Assembly (NCBI RefSeq): GCF_031877795.1
Contig: NC_133971.1
Coordinates: 49,777,642 to 49,841,641, forward strand
DNA length: 64,000 nucleotides
Source of the DNA: Strix aluco
Lineage: Eukaryota; Chordata; Aves; Strigiformes; Strigidae
Direction: 5' to 3'
Position numbers and translations under genes: made by a program. Numbering within the stretch: position 1 is the first letter of the stretch; each line of letters begins with the position of its first letter. This document shows, in pieces, positions 13,616-22,616 of this stretch. The notes beneath the pieces are model-generated. The model made no database searches, was not told the DNA's origin, and saw nothing but the letters and a program-made list of their open reading frames with translations.

Positions 13616-14655
13616 TCTATTGGGTTTATTGGCACGGTTTTGGTACTGGGGGGGCTGCAGGAGTGGCTTCTGTAAGAAGACAAAGAAACTGTCCCCATGT
13701 TGGACAGAGACAGTTCCAGCCAGCTCGAAGATGCACCTACCACTGGCCAAAGCTGAGCCTCTCAGCAATGGTGGTAATGCCTCTGTGATAACAAATTTAA
13801 GGAAAGGTAAAAAAATCTGTGCAACAGCAGCTGGAAGAGAGGAGTGAGAAAATGTGTCCTGCAGACACCAAGGTCAGTGATGAAGGAGGGGGAGGAGGTG
13901 CTCCAGACACCAGAGCAGACATTCCCCCACAGCCCATGGAGAAGACTGTGGTGAGGCAGATTGTGCTCCTTGCATCCCATGGAGGACTACACTGGAGCAG
14001 ATATCCTCCTGTAGCCCATGGAGGACCCCACACTGGAAATGGTGGATGTGTCCTGAAGGAAGCTGCAGGCCATGGAGAGGAGCCCACACAGTATTAGGTT
14101 TTCTGGTAGGAGCTGTGACCCATTCTGGAGCAGTCCATTCTGAAAGACTGTATGCCCTGGAAAGGACCCATGTTGGAGAAGTTCTTGAAGAACTGAAGCC
14201 TGTGGAAGGACCCACTCTGGAGCAGTTTGTGAAGGACTGTATCCCATGGCAGGGACCCCACAGGGAAGAGCATGAGGAGGAAGGAGCAGCAGAGACAAAG
14301 CAATATGAACTGACCACAAGCCCCATTCCCCATTCCCCTGCACCACTCAGGGGGAGGTGGTAGAAGAAGCAGGAGTGAAGCTGAACCCAGGAAGAAGGGA
14401 AAGGTCGTTGAAGTTTTTTAGTTTTGTTCTTATTTCTCACTATCCTACTCTGTTACAATTAATTGGCAATAAATTAAACTAATTTCTCCAAGTCAAGTCT
14501 GTTTTGTCTGTGGCAGTAACTGGTAAGTGACCTCCCTGTCCTTATCTCAATCCATGAGCCTTTCATCATATTTTCCCCTCCTGTGCTGTTGATGGAGGGA
14601 GAGTGATAGAGCAGCTTGGTAGGCACCTGGCAGCCAGCCAAGGTCAATCACCACA
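13616..14655 (+). mobile_element. Solo LTR of a bird ERVL-type endogenous retrovirus
   Basis: I recognise this as the long (about 1 kb) LTR of a widespread avian ERVL-like family. The start carries 'gggtttattggcacggtttt' and 'ggctgcaggagtggcttctg'. The middle holds imperfect repeats of 'cccatggaggacc...ctggagcag'. The 3' part has AATAAA at 14468-14473, a 'gtctgttttgtctgtg' segment, 'ctgtccttatctcaatccat', and ends 'ggtcaatcaccaca'. Flanks tagag (13611-13615) and gagag (14656-14660) could be a decayed 5-bp target duplication, with the LTR's first bases mutated from TG to TC. No internal gag or pol lies beside it, so it is a solo LTR left by recombination. Open frames of up to 188 codons on both strands come from the internal repeats and are not genes. 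No database alignment was possible. Confidence 0.85.
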
Positions 14656-17527
14656 GAGAGAGTAGTGTTAAAGGATAGTTTCTCACATGACTGTCTTCTC
14701 TTGCATTAGGTGAGTCAAAAACAACTAAACAACCACCTCAAACAGTAAAATGCCACTCAACATAACAGAAGTAGTAGACTCTGGCCCTACACAGCTATCT
14801 TTGTAAAAAATAACCTACCTCTGCCAAAGACTTGCCAACCTTTTCAAAGAACAAGCACCAAGGTGCTGATTTAGTTTTGTCCTTAGAGTTCATAATCACA
14901 AAACGCCCTCTAATTCTTCTGCACCAATGTATCCAACACTACCAGAAGAATGGAGATGACACCCCAAAAAGAGCTAATGTAAGGCACAGCAGTGTCAGGA
15001 CACACTGTGGGAGACTGTTCCTGGAGCAGTGGATGCACAAGTGCTTTGTGCTGATCATGCAACTGCACACATAGATTGTTTCAACAGAGTGAAGATTTTC
15101 CAGAAAAAGGTATAACATTCAGAAATAGTTATTTGCTGGGCATTTCACAAGGATGAAAGCAGCTACAACAGAAAACAGCATCTGATTGTTACACCAGTGT
15201 AGAGCAGGCAGTCCCACTTCAGGTCTTTTATTACTTAAAGAAAGAAATATTGGGAACGGTGTTACATTACTGGGCTTTACCTCTTACAGTGATACTCTTC
15301 ATATCTCTGATATTAAGAAGGAACTAATATTTACAATTACATATCTGCAGAGTTTGAGGCTTCTCTAATTCCAGCTTAAAGTGTATCAAAGACTGTCTGT
15401 TAACTAGATAAAGCCTCTAAATCCCTGCCTATCACCAGAGATGTAGCCTGGTATTTCCTTTTCCCTGTAGCCTGGGACACTGTCTAGAGTCATAGCTATT
15501 CAGGATATGGAGTTATCCTCAGCAAGTGAAAACTGGTTTCCAGTCATCCCTTCTAGTTGCCTCTCCCTGCCTGTAATACGCCCTCAGCATTTCCCCTGTT
15601 AGAAGAGCTGTAGGGAAGGAGGTGTAGGTGATGGCTAAACTGGACATCATTCTTGCACTATCTAAGTGGCAAAGAAGAGAAGGTGCTTTGAGGTTTCTGC
15701 AAAGTGAGTCCAGCTTCTCAATAAGTTATCGCAGCGCCCGTTGGGAATGAGGTCCTAGATGGCCCCCCAGCTCATGTTACCCTCACTTAATTCATTGAAC
15801 CAAGTATAACTCATATTAGGAAAACTGACCACATACAAACTCATACCCTGTCTCAAACACACAGTAAAATACAATAACATAACGAGTTTCAGCTTCCATG
15901 AAGGAGAACACATTTTACCTCACCTTTTAAATAACTGTATATATAATCACCTATCACAACTCAGTGATGCACAGTAGACATAGTAACTCAGCCTTGTATC
16001 TGAACAATGTGTTATGTTTAATGTATTTGTCAGTATGTGCAGGTATATATGAACTTTATTTTATTTCCTCTTTTAGTGATTTTACATCTATGTATGTGAA
16101 TTGAGTTTAATTCTTGCTAACAAAAGCAAAAGAAGAGCCAGCTCCATAGATAGGAATAACATGTAGACTTTAAAAGTGCAGCTTAAACAAACAGTTTTGG
16201 TGTAAACAATTGCTATGATAGATTAGAGAACTGTTGTTACATTATGGCACACAAGATGACCACTGGCTAATATTTGTCTCTTTTTATTTTTAATTTGCAT
16301 TGCAACAGCTATGTCATTTAGTTTTAATAAAAAAATAGTGATTCATGCATTTGTGATGCATGTCCAACAATGGTAACACACTGTCCACATAGCAGAGCAG
16401 GGTACTTCCACTGTACAATTGTATTTCATTTGTGAGCTTTCAGAAAACACAAATTTATGCAGTATGTAGAGTGATGAATCACCAAATAAGGCCACGTATA
16501 GTTAGATGTAATAAAAGATATGAATCAGGCAGGCCTCTGGAGTGGGATTCAGAATTCTGAATTAGGTGTTTTCAGCTCCATATGTACCACTGAGGGAGAT
16601 AGAATTTCCTCAGGAGGACAATCTGAGCATCTCCTAAATTCAGCAAGCGATTAGGAAATCAGGATGTCTGAAACTTCACCCAATCCAGATGCAGATGCCA
16701 GAGTCAGGGCTGCATGCATGCCCCTCTGCATGCTTCCGCTCAGAGACTGGCTTTAGTCAGTGGGTGAAAGAATACTTGTGTTTTACTGAGAGGCAAAGCA
16801 AAGTGAGGGGGATAAACAAACTCTGCCCCTCCCTGTAACTTCTTGTTTCCTACTCCTTATAATATATGGAAATTTTCACATCACGGTGCCACAGTTCCAT
16901 TCCAGTGCTGAGTGCCTCAGCTAGCAAAGAGATGGTGCTGTGCAAAGACAGGGACCCTGTGTTTTCACCAAGCATAGCGCTCTGCTGTTGCAGCCTCTTC
17001 TCTTGTGACTGAAAGATTGGAGGATGGTGAGGACGATCAGCATTTTTCTTCTTGCTTTGGATACACAGGAGTGGGAAATGACATGCAAGCTTTCTCAGGC
17101 TGTGACAAGGACAGAACCAAAGTCTCCCATGAGTTGGCTGACTGCTTTTGTTATCTAATGAGCGATGGCTGCTCCTTTCTCTCCTGAAACAAACAAATCG
17201 GTCACATCAGCATTTGGATGAGAATCTGATCCTGCCAATAAGCAGTCACATGTATTTGGAGAATAGCAACTGGGTGGAGTCCTGAGTCATATTAGGCAAA
17301 AACAAGGAGCTCTGAGAGCTGCACTGAGAGCTGCAGGAGTATCTCTGGAGCAGAGCTCTGGGCACACCAGGGACTCTGAAATCAAAGAAGGATGTTCCTA
17401 GGGCCAAGCATCAATTGGATGAGGGTATATATGGACCTCAGTTTCACACTTTCATGCCACAGTTCCATCTGAGTTCTAGTTTAGCTACCAAAGCCCTTTA
17501 TTTGGTATAGTTCATGCATTCGTCTTG
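14656..17527. other. Non-coding DNA between the ERVL LTR and the provirus
   Basis: AT-rich sequence with only short scattered open frames (80 codons or fewer) and none resembling a known protein. I see no RNA gene, no clear interspersed repeat and no microsatellite of note. Confidence 0.6.
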
Positions 17528-17531
17528 ACAT
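17528..17531. repeat. Target-site duplication, left copy (ACAT)
   Basis: ACAT directly precedes the 5' LTR, and ACAT recurs at 23700-23703 directly after the 3' LTR. A 4-bp duplication is the size made by gammaretroviral integrases. It fixes both ends of the provirus exactly. Confidence 0.85.
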
Positions 17532-17907
17532 TGTGAGAAACTGTGGACTAAGGTATTGTTTATTAAGATTTATGTTAAGCTCAATGTAAAATTAGATGAC
17601 AGAAACCACTCATGCAAACAACCACTGGACGCCACCTGTGTGAGATAAGATAACTGTAATCGCTCACACAAACTGAACCAGATACTGCTCATGCAAGATA
17701 ACCACCAGATTTCCAGGAAGCGACAAGAAACAGGACAAGACAGCCCATATAAGGATATATGAGTGAAAGATCAACTATGAGACAAAGAGGGAAGACTTCT
17801 TACTTCAGCCTCAACAAATACCAGGAGGCAGGAAACGACCCCCCCTAACAACAACTGAAGCATGCGTGGAGTACCTCCACTACCTCATGAGCACGGAAGT
17901 AAAGATG

Positions 17908-17915
17908 TATAAAAA
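17908..17915 (+). promoter_or_regulatory. LTR TATA box
   Basis: TATAAAAA, followed by 'ggggac', sits about 100 bp before the LTR poly(A) signal. It is the only good TATA element in the LTR and should direct proviral transcription. The same box recurs in the 3' LTR at 23553-23560, where it could drive read-out into flanking DNA. Confidence 0.7.
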
Positions 17916-18010
17916 GGGGACTATTTGAACTACTCAGCACGGCAGTTGGCGGAGCGCAGACTCCCCTGCCGTCCAGCGCTGTCTTTGCTCATATTCTACT
18001 TGCTATAATT

Positions 18011-18016
18011 AATAAA
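18011..18016 (+). other. AATAAA in the 5' LTR (R region)
   Basis: AATAAA in 'ataattaataaagagtg', 103 bp after the TATA box. In a provirus the copy in the 5' LTR is normally bypassed, and the copy at 23656-23661 is used to form the viral 3' end. Confidence 0.65.
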
Positions 18017-18059
18017 GAGTGAATTATAGTCCATTGTGGTCTCAATTTATAACAATTCC

Positions 18060-18077
18060 TGGTGCCGTGACTCGGAT
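18060..18077 (+). other. Primer-binding site for tRNA-His
   Basis: TGGTGCCGTGACTCGGAT starts five bases after the LTR end. It is the exact 18-nt complement of the 3' end of vertebrate tRNA-His including the CCA tail. The same primer is used by the human HERV-H group. Many other gammaretroviruses use tRNA-Pro instead. The match ends after base 18 (next bases aagg), as expected for a retroviral site. Confidence 0.9.
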
Positions 18078-18257
18078 AAGGAACGGTGGGCTTCTGTCCT
18101 CCGGGGAGGCGCCCCGCGGCAATCTGCGGCCCCGCGACTGACAGCCTACCTCAACCTTACCGACGAACCTAAATTCTAGAATAGTGAGCAAAGGAGAAAA
18201 CCGGTAAAATCCCATAAAAATTCTGTGCACGGGAGTCCGGACGAAGACGCAGGACGC

Positions 18258-18263
18258 GTAAGT
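18258..18263 (+). promoter_or_regulatory. Probable leader splice donor for env mRNA
   Basis: GTAAGT within 'gacgcgtaagtatattg' is a strong donor match in the untranslated leader, between the primer-binding site and the gag start. Simple retroviruses splice from such a donor to an acceptor just before env. The acceptor was not pinned down. Confidence 0.5.
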
Positions 18264-18453
18264 ATATTGCGAATTTGCTCGCAGGTTTGCCGTTCGGGCG
18301 GGACTGGGTTTCCTGGAATATAATGAATGAGAGGTTCGATATACTGAACCAAGCGAGTGTGGACTCTTAAGTACTGCGTTTCCCATCTCCCGCGAGGGAT
18401 TGGGCCAGGAACAAGGGGAGTGAGTGAGTGTATGTTTGTGGATATTCCAGAAG

Positions 18454-18948
18454 ATGGGGGCGAAGGGCAGCAAGCCTTCGACTCCCATGGGAAGGGTACA
18501 CACTGTACCTAAGAATACCCCTTTGGCATATGTCTTAGACAATTGGAGGTATTTCCCTGGAACCCTAGGGAAAGACAAGCAGAAAATGATAGAATACTGT
18601 ACTAAGATATGGGGAGGGAAGAAGATTTCTAAAAATACCTTTTGGCCAGTCTATGGGTCAGAAGAAGATTGGGTAAGACAGCAATTAAACCTCTGGGTCA
18701 ATAATAAAAAACCCCTTAACCCGGAGGAGAGTCAGTATGCGGAAGTATGGATAAAAAGACCGGGAGCTAAACTTTACCCACTGAATGAAGTAAAAACTAA
18801 ACAAAAGAAAAAGCAGGAAGAGTTAGACGAAACCCTTCTAACCCCCCCCTCCTTACATTCCTCCTCCTGCTCCCGTAGCCCCTCCCGAGGTCCCCAGAGC
18901 TCCCACTCCCCCACCGGAGTCGGAACAAGGGTCTTCCCCTCCTCCTAG
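18454..18948 (+). pseudogene. gag: gag, matrix part (frame broken at the end)
   Basis: Matrix domain of the Gag polyprotein, which coats the inner membrane face of the particle. The start chosen is the ATG at 18454, because it gives MGAKGS, an N-myristoylation signal (Gly2, Ser6). An in-frame ATG 10 codons upstream (18424) would hide it. Gammaretroviral MA features follow: a Trp-rich helical region with 'EDWVRQQLNLWV' and 'YAEVWIKRPG', then a basic run 'KTKQKKKQEE'. The frame loses homology at a run of eight C (18842-18849), after which the proline-rich region is open in the next frame, so the last about 35 codons to the stop at 18946-18948 are out of frame. This could be a genuine indel or a homopolymer base-calling error. 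Confidence 0.85.
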
Positions 18949-19026
18949 ACGCATGACTAGAAGTCAAAAAGGGGCAGCTCAGATGTCTCCTCTAAGGGAA
19001 ATGCCCATGGGGAACCTCAGCCTATG
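18842..19026 (+). pseudogene. gag: gag, proline-rich p12-like part in a shifted frame
   Basis: In the frame one base later than matrix, 18842 onward reads a proline-rich linker typical of the gammaretroviral region between MA and CA. It begins with PPPPY, a PPxY late-budding motif that recruits Nedd4-family ubiquitin ligases. It runs on through a basic 'RRMTRSQKG' segment and stops at 19024-19026. Capsid is in the original frame again from about 19000, so a second, opposite frame change must lie between about 18950 and 19015. The run of four G near 19010 is a likely spot. Two compensating shifts flank this segment. Confidence 0.7.
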
Positions 19027-19872
19027 ATTGGATATATTTCTGTACCCCTAAACTCGGCTGACCTACGAGATTTTAAAAGAACCGAGATGGGAAACTTGAT
19101 TGAGGACCCACTTGGAGTGGCAGAAAGATTAGATCAATTTTTGGGACCAAACCTTTATACTTGGGATGAGATGCAATCTATCCTTGGTCAATTATTTACT
19201 ACCGAGGAAAGAGATATGATTAGACGAGCAGGAATGAGACTGTGGGATGTTCAGCATGCCCAGGGACCCCAAGCAGATATCAAATGGCCACTCCAAAGAC
19301 CTAACTGGGATAATCAGGATCCGGTGCATAGAACTCATATGCAAGATCTGAGAACTATAGTAATTCAGGGGATTAGAGAAGCAGTACCCCGTGGCCAGAA
19401 TATCAATAAAGCATTTAATGAAATGCAAAAGAAAGATGAGAGCCCTACTGAGTGGCTGGAACGACTGAGGAAAGTCCTTCAACTGTACTCTGGGGTAAAT
19501 CCAGACGACCCTTTAGGGCAAGCGCTCCTAAAAACTCAGTTTGTAGCAAAATCATGGGAAGATATCAGAAAAAAGATTGAAAAGCTAGAAGACTGGCAAA
19601 ATAGAGGGTTGGATGAATTATTGAGGGAAGCTCAGAAAGTCTACGTAAGGCGGGAAGAAGAGAGCAGCAAGCGACAAGTAAAAATGATGGTAGCAGCTGT
19701 CAGAGAGGATCGCAACGGGCGGACTGGTGAACACAGATCTGCTGGAATAAAACAAGGGAACGCAGTAGTAAAGAAGGAACAGAGATGTTGTTTTTACTGT
19801 GGAAAGAAGGGACACATAAAGAAGAATTGCAGAGAAAGGATCAGAGATGAGGAAATATTGAAAGCAGAATAG
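19024..19872 (+). CDS. gag: gag, capsid and nucleocapsid (partial open frame)
   Basis: Open frame of 282 codons covering capsid and nucleocapsid. The ATG at 19024 is simply the first Met in the frame. The natural protein would be part of a longer Gag, and capsid homology starts a few codons earlier. Residues about 135-190 contain the major homology region and following helix ('ESPTEWLERLRKVLQLYSG', 'LKTQFVAKSWEDIRKK'). A charged stretch follows, then one zinc knuckle, C-x2-C-x4-H-x4-C, with Cys at 19789, Cys at 19798, His at 19813 and Cys at 19828. A single knuckle and this capsid type fit gammaretroviruses. The frame ends in the UAG at 19870, which is probably the regulated stop before pol rather than damage. 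Confidence 0.9.
   Translation: MIGYISVPLNSADLRDFKRTEMGNLIEDPLGVAERLDQFLGPNLYTWDEMQSILGQLFTTEERDMIRRAGMRLWDVQHAQGPQADIKWPLQRPNWDNQDPVHRTHMQDLRTIVIQGIREAVPRGQNINKAFNEMQKKDESPTEWLERLRKVLQLYSGVNPDDPLGQALLKTQFVAKSWEDIRKKIEKLEDWQNRGLDELLREAQKVYVRREEESSKRQVKMMVAAVREDRNGRTGEHRSAGIKQGNAVVKKEQRCCFYCGKKGHIKKNCRERIRDEEILKAE
19870..19872 (+). promoter_or_regulatory. gag-pol readthrough stop codon (UAG)
   Basis: The gag frame ends in UAG, and pol continues in exactly the same frame with no further stop for 386 codons. The following bases 'gagagtcaggggctc' are purine-rich, and the G-rich stretch to about 19910 could form the downstream pseudoknot seen in murine leukaemia-type viruses. In those viruses a few percent of ribosomes insert an amino acid at UAG to make Gag-Pol. 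The secondary structure was not computed. Confidence 0.75.
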
Positions 19873-21033
19873 GAGAGTCAGGGGCTCTATATTTTAGGGG
19901 ACCGGAGTCATCATGAGCCCTTGATAAAGTTAAAAATAGGTCCCCATAAACAAGAGTTCACCTTTTTAGTAGACACAGGGGCTGAGAAATCGACTATTAG
20001 GCAAATACCTGAGGGATGTAAAGCTTCCCCTGAAAAAGTACAAGTAATAGGGGCAAAAGGAGAACCCTTTAAAGTAAGCAAAATCAAAAATGTGATATTT
20101 GAAACTGAAAATAAATTTGGAATGGGTGAACTCTTGCTCGTCCCTGAAGCAGAATTTAATCTGTTGGGACGGGATTTAATTGTTGAACTACAATTAGAAA
20201 TCAAAGTAGAAAATCAAGAGCTAACGGTGTCTGCTTATCCCTTGACCATGGATGATCAAAAACAAATCAACCCCGATGTCTGGTACTCTCCGGATACAAT
20301 AAGTAAATTAGAAATCCCACCGATTAAAATTCAAATTTCCGAACCCCACATACCTGTAAGGGTAAAGCAATATCCTATATCCTTAGAAGGACGGAGGGGA
20401 TTAAAACCAGAAATTGATCGATTGTTAACACAAGGAATCTTAGAACCTTGTATGTCACCCTTTAACACTCCTATTTTGCCTGTAAGGAAGCCAAATGGAA
20501 AATATCGGCTTGTACATGACTTAAGGGAAATAAACAAAAGAACTATCACCCAGTTCCCTGTAGTAGCAAATCCATACACACTGTTAAGCAAGCTAGGACC
20601 CCATAACTCCTGGTATAGTGTGGCTGATTTAAAAGATGCTTTTTGGGCCTGTCCATTGGCAGAAGAATGCCGTGATTATTTTGCCTTTGAATGGGAAGAC
20701 ATAGAGACGGGCCGAAGACAGCAATTGAGATGGACCGTGCTCCCCCAAGGGTTCACTGAGTCCCCTAATCTGTTTGGACAGGCCCTGGAAGAACTCTTAA
20801 AAGAATACCAGGTACAAACGGGAAACGTGCTGTTACAGTATGTAGATGATCTGCTCATAGCAGGGAACAATAAGGAGGATGTAAGAAAAGAAAGCATTCG
20901 ACTCCTAAACTTTCTTGCACAAAAGGGACTACGGGTATCACAAGAAAAGTTACAATTTGTGGAGGAAAAAGTGAAATATTTGGGACATTATTTGTTTAAT
21001 GGCAAAAAAAATATTGGACCCAGAGCGCATTAA
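19873..21033 (+). pseudogene. pol: pol, protease and reverse transcriptase (truncated by frameshift)
   Basis: Pol is in frame with gag behind the UAG. Protease: 'FLVDTGAEKS' with the catalytic DTG at 19972-19980, and a C-terminal 'LLGRDLI'. Reverse transcriptase follows: 'LVHDLREINKRT', 'YSVADLKDAFWACPL' (first catalytic Asp), 'LPQGFTESPNLFGQAL', and 'QYVDDLLIAG' with YVDD at 20839-20850 (the other two catalytic Asp). These catalytic motifs are intact. Homology leaves this frame at a run of eight A (21004-21011) and continues one base later in the next frame, so the last few codons to the stop at 21031 are out of frame. Expected activity is cleavage of the polyprotein and copying of RNA to DNA. 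The break prevents a normal product. Confidence 0.9.
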
Positions 21034-21547
21034 AGGAATTCTAGAATTACCTATGCCTGTCACTAAGAGGCAAATTCGGCAGGCATTAGGGCTATTTGGG
21101 TATTGTAGACAATGGATAGAGAACTACAGCTTTAAAGTTAAATTTTTATACAAACAATTGTCTAAAGACAAAATACTCAAGTGGACCCCTCGGGATCAAG
21201 AGCAGTTTGCTAATCTCAAAAGGGAGCTAAGTCAAGCACCGGTTTTAAGCCTCCCAGATTTAAAGCGGCCATTCCATTTATTCGTTAACATACATGAAGG
21301 AACGGCATTCGGAGTATTAACTCAGGAATGGGCCGGACAAAAGAAGCCGGTGGCATACTTATCGAAGCTGTTGGATCCTGTGAGCAGGGGTTGGCCAAGT
21401 TGTTTACAAATCATTGTCGCTGCTGCCTTATTACTTGAGGAAACGAATCGCATTACCTTTTGGTATAAAGTGTGTATTGTTGTTTATATTCGCAATAATT
21501 ATTTCTCTCTTCGTATATTATATATGGAAGCATACAAAATGTACTAA
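20999..21547 (+). pseudogene. pol: pol, RT thumb and connection domain, cut off
   Basis: Continuation of pol in the +1 frame relative to the protease-RT frame. 'RQIRQALGLFGYCRQWIENY' is the thumb region. 'LFVNIHEGTAFGVLTQEWAG' and 'KKPVAYLSKLLDPVSRGWP' are the gammaretroviral connection domain. Homology stops at about 21455, just after 'LLLEETNRITF'. The remaining codons to the stop at 21545 belong to the unrelated sequence that follows. The whole RNase H domain, the zinc-binding HHCC region and the DDE catalytic core of integrase are missing, roughly 2 kb of a normal pol. Confidence 0.85.
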
Positions 21548-21560
21548 AGGAAATTGTTAA
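21462..21560 (+). pseudogene. Membrane-segment-like frame inside the provirus
   Basis: Frame 3 reads a run of about 20 hydrophobic residues ('VLLFIFAIIISLFVYYIW') followed by a short basic, Cys-containing tail ('KHTKCTKGNC') and a stop at 21558. This is the layout of a membrane anchor with a short cytoplasmic tail, as at the end of a viral envelope or other type I membrane protein. There is no start codon, and upstream the same bases belong to pol in another frame. A chance effect of AT-rich codons is a real alternative. Confidence 0.3.
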
Positions 21561-21564
21561 ACTC

Positions 21565-21780
21565 ATGCAACCACACAATATTGAATATAGAAAATATGTT
21601 AATATAAACACTCTAGATATACGAATTAAGTGTAATAATTTGAACCGCAATTGTTATCCGTTTGCTTGTTCCAAGTGTATGGTATGCCAGGATAAATGGT
21701 GGACTCACTGTGAATGTGGATACCCTTCAATAGGGGTTTGCACACAGTGTTGGAAAATCCAAAGAACTCTCACTGAGTGA
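21565..21780 (+). CDS. Small Cys-rich open frame between pol and env, unknown
   Basis: 71-codon frame beginning with ATG at 21565, four bases after the stop of the hydrophobic frame. It contains ten Cys in its second half, including 'CSKCMVC', 'CECG' and 'CTQCW', with spacing like a small zinc-binding or disulfide-rich domain. The same frame continues past two stops (UGA 21778, UAA 21817) to 21975 with coding-like, Cys-containing sequence ('WWEIFTKG', 'YYCYYSNEP', 'CKKGSTNC'), as if a gene of about 135 codons had been interrupted. I recognise no family. Simple gammaretroviruses have no gene here, so it may be an acquired accessory frame. Confidence 0.4.
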   Translation: MQPHNIEYRKYVNINTLDIRIKCNNLNRNCYPFACSKCMVCQDKWWTHCECGYPSIGVCTQCWKIQRTLTE

Positions 21781-22058
21781 AAATCAAAGCAATTAGAGTC
21801 TAAACAAGAAATTATTTAAGAATCCCATGAGTGGTGGGAAATTTTTACCAAAGGAATAAACCCTCAATATTATTGTTACTATTCCAATGAACCAATCCCC
21901 TTTGTAACTGAAATCTTGGCTATAAAGTGTAAGAAGGGAAGTACCAACTGTGCCTTGCCTCATCCCATTAGTTAAAGCTGTAAAGTGGGAAGCCTATATA
22001 AACAGGCAGAAAGCCCAAAACAGCTGTTCTCCTGAAGAATTCCCTTGCTGCCGAGAAG

Positions 22059-22616
22059 ATGGTACACCCCGTGGCTCGAAGCAACCGAGTCGACGGGCGA
22101 GGCAGAGGAGGAACAAACTGTGGAGAAAAGAATCAGAACAATGGGACACAAAAGCAACAATGGCCAAACTTCCCCAGGGATGATAAAAATATACTTAAAT
22201 TGGCAAAATTGACAGACACCTTTTTTTCTGGTGTACCGCTAGTTTTGTTATTGATAATAACCCAAGCAAATGGAAACCCCCATGAACCAATGCTCTGGAA
22301 ACTATATAACTTACAGGAATCTAGACTAAAACAAAATCAGACCTCTCCGGGAAATTGGAATTTTACTGTCCAATTAGTCTCAATGATTCCGGTCGATATC
22401 CAGAGAGGCTGGGAGGCGACGGAAGCCAACTCCAAAGCCTTCTATGTGTGTCCAGCTTCCAATCCTGGAAAGAGTTATTGCAACTATCCAGGCCATTTTT
22501 ATTGCGGTTATTGGGGTTGCGAGACAATAGCCTCAGACTGGCCAACAAAAAGGAGACAAATATATAAGTATCACTTGGGGACCTCCAGGTTGCATTCCAC
22601 CACAACATGGATCTGA
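22059..22616 (+). pseudogene. env: env, leader and N-terminal part of SU (frame lost)
   Basis: Gammaretroviral envelope surface subunit. The ATG at 22059 gives a long basic leader (about 55 residues) ending in a hydrophobic signal segment 'GVPLVLLLIITQANG'. The mature protein probably starts at NPHEP, the usual start type for this family. Further on come 'FYVCPASNPGKSYC', 'GHFYCGYWGCETIASDW', which match the conserved Cys block of SU receptor-binding regions, and N-glycosylation sites (NQT, NFT). Homology leaves this frame at about 22540-22565, next to a run of five A, and continues in another frame. The codons from there to the stop at 22614 are noise. This copy cannot make a functional envelope. 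Confidence 0.85.

Larger units (their letters stand above)
17532..18054 (+). repeat. 5' LTR
   Basis: 523 bp, beginning TGTGAGAAAC and ending TTTATAACA. It is identical to the 3' copy at 23177-23699 except for three transitions, at 17597 (t/c), 17971 (g/a, in a CpG) and 18034 (t/c), with no insertions or deletions. A TATA box at 17908 and AATAAA at 18011 place U3, R and U5 in the usual order. R must start about 25-30 bp after the TATA box. The long open frame on the opposite strand across the LTR and leader (18042-18578) is a shadow. Confidence 0.95.
21456..22058 (+). other. Unassigned AT-rich segment between pol and env
   Basis: About 600 bp stands where RNase H and integrase should be. It is more AT-rich than the flanking pol. 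It holds a hydrophobic frame without its own ATG (21462-21560), a small Cys-rich frame (21565 onward, listed separately) and a short basic frame overlapping the env start (21950-22183, with 'RRARQRRNK'). None resembles integrase. It may be an accessory or captured sequence, or the remnant of a different retroviral 3' region joined by template switching. I cannot tell which from the sequence alone. Confidence 0.5.

Noticed and set aside
13874..14440. 188-codon - strand frame and overlapping + frames
   Set aside because: They lie wholly inside the ERVL LTR and come from its internal repeated units.
18042..18578. 178-codon - strand frame over the 5' LTR end and leader
   Set aside because: It is antisense to proviral control signals and gag, with no domain. 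A shadow frame.
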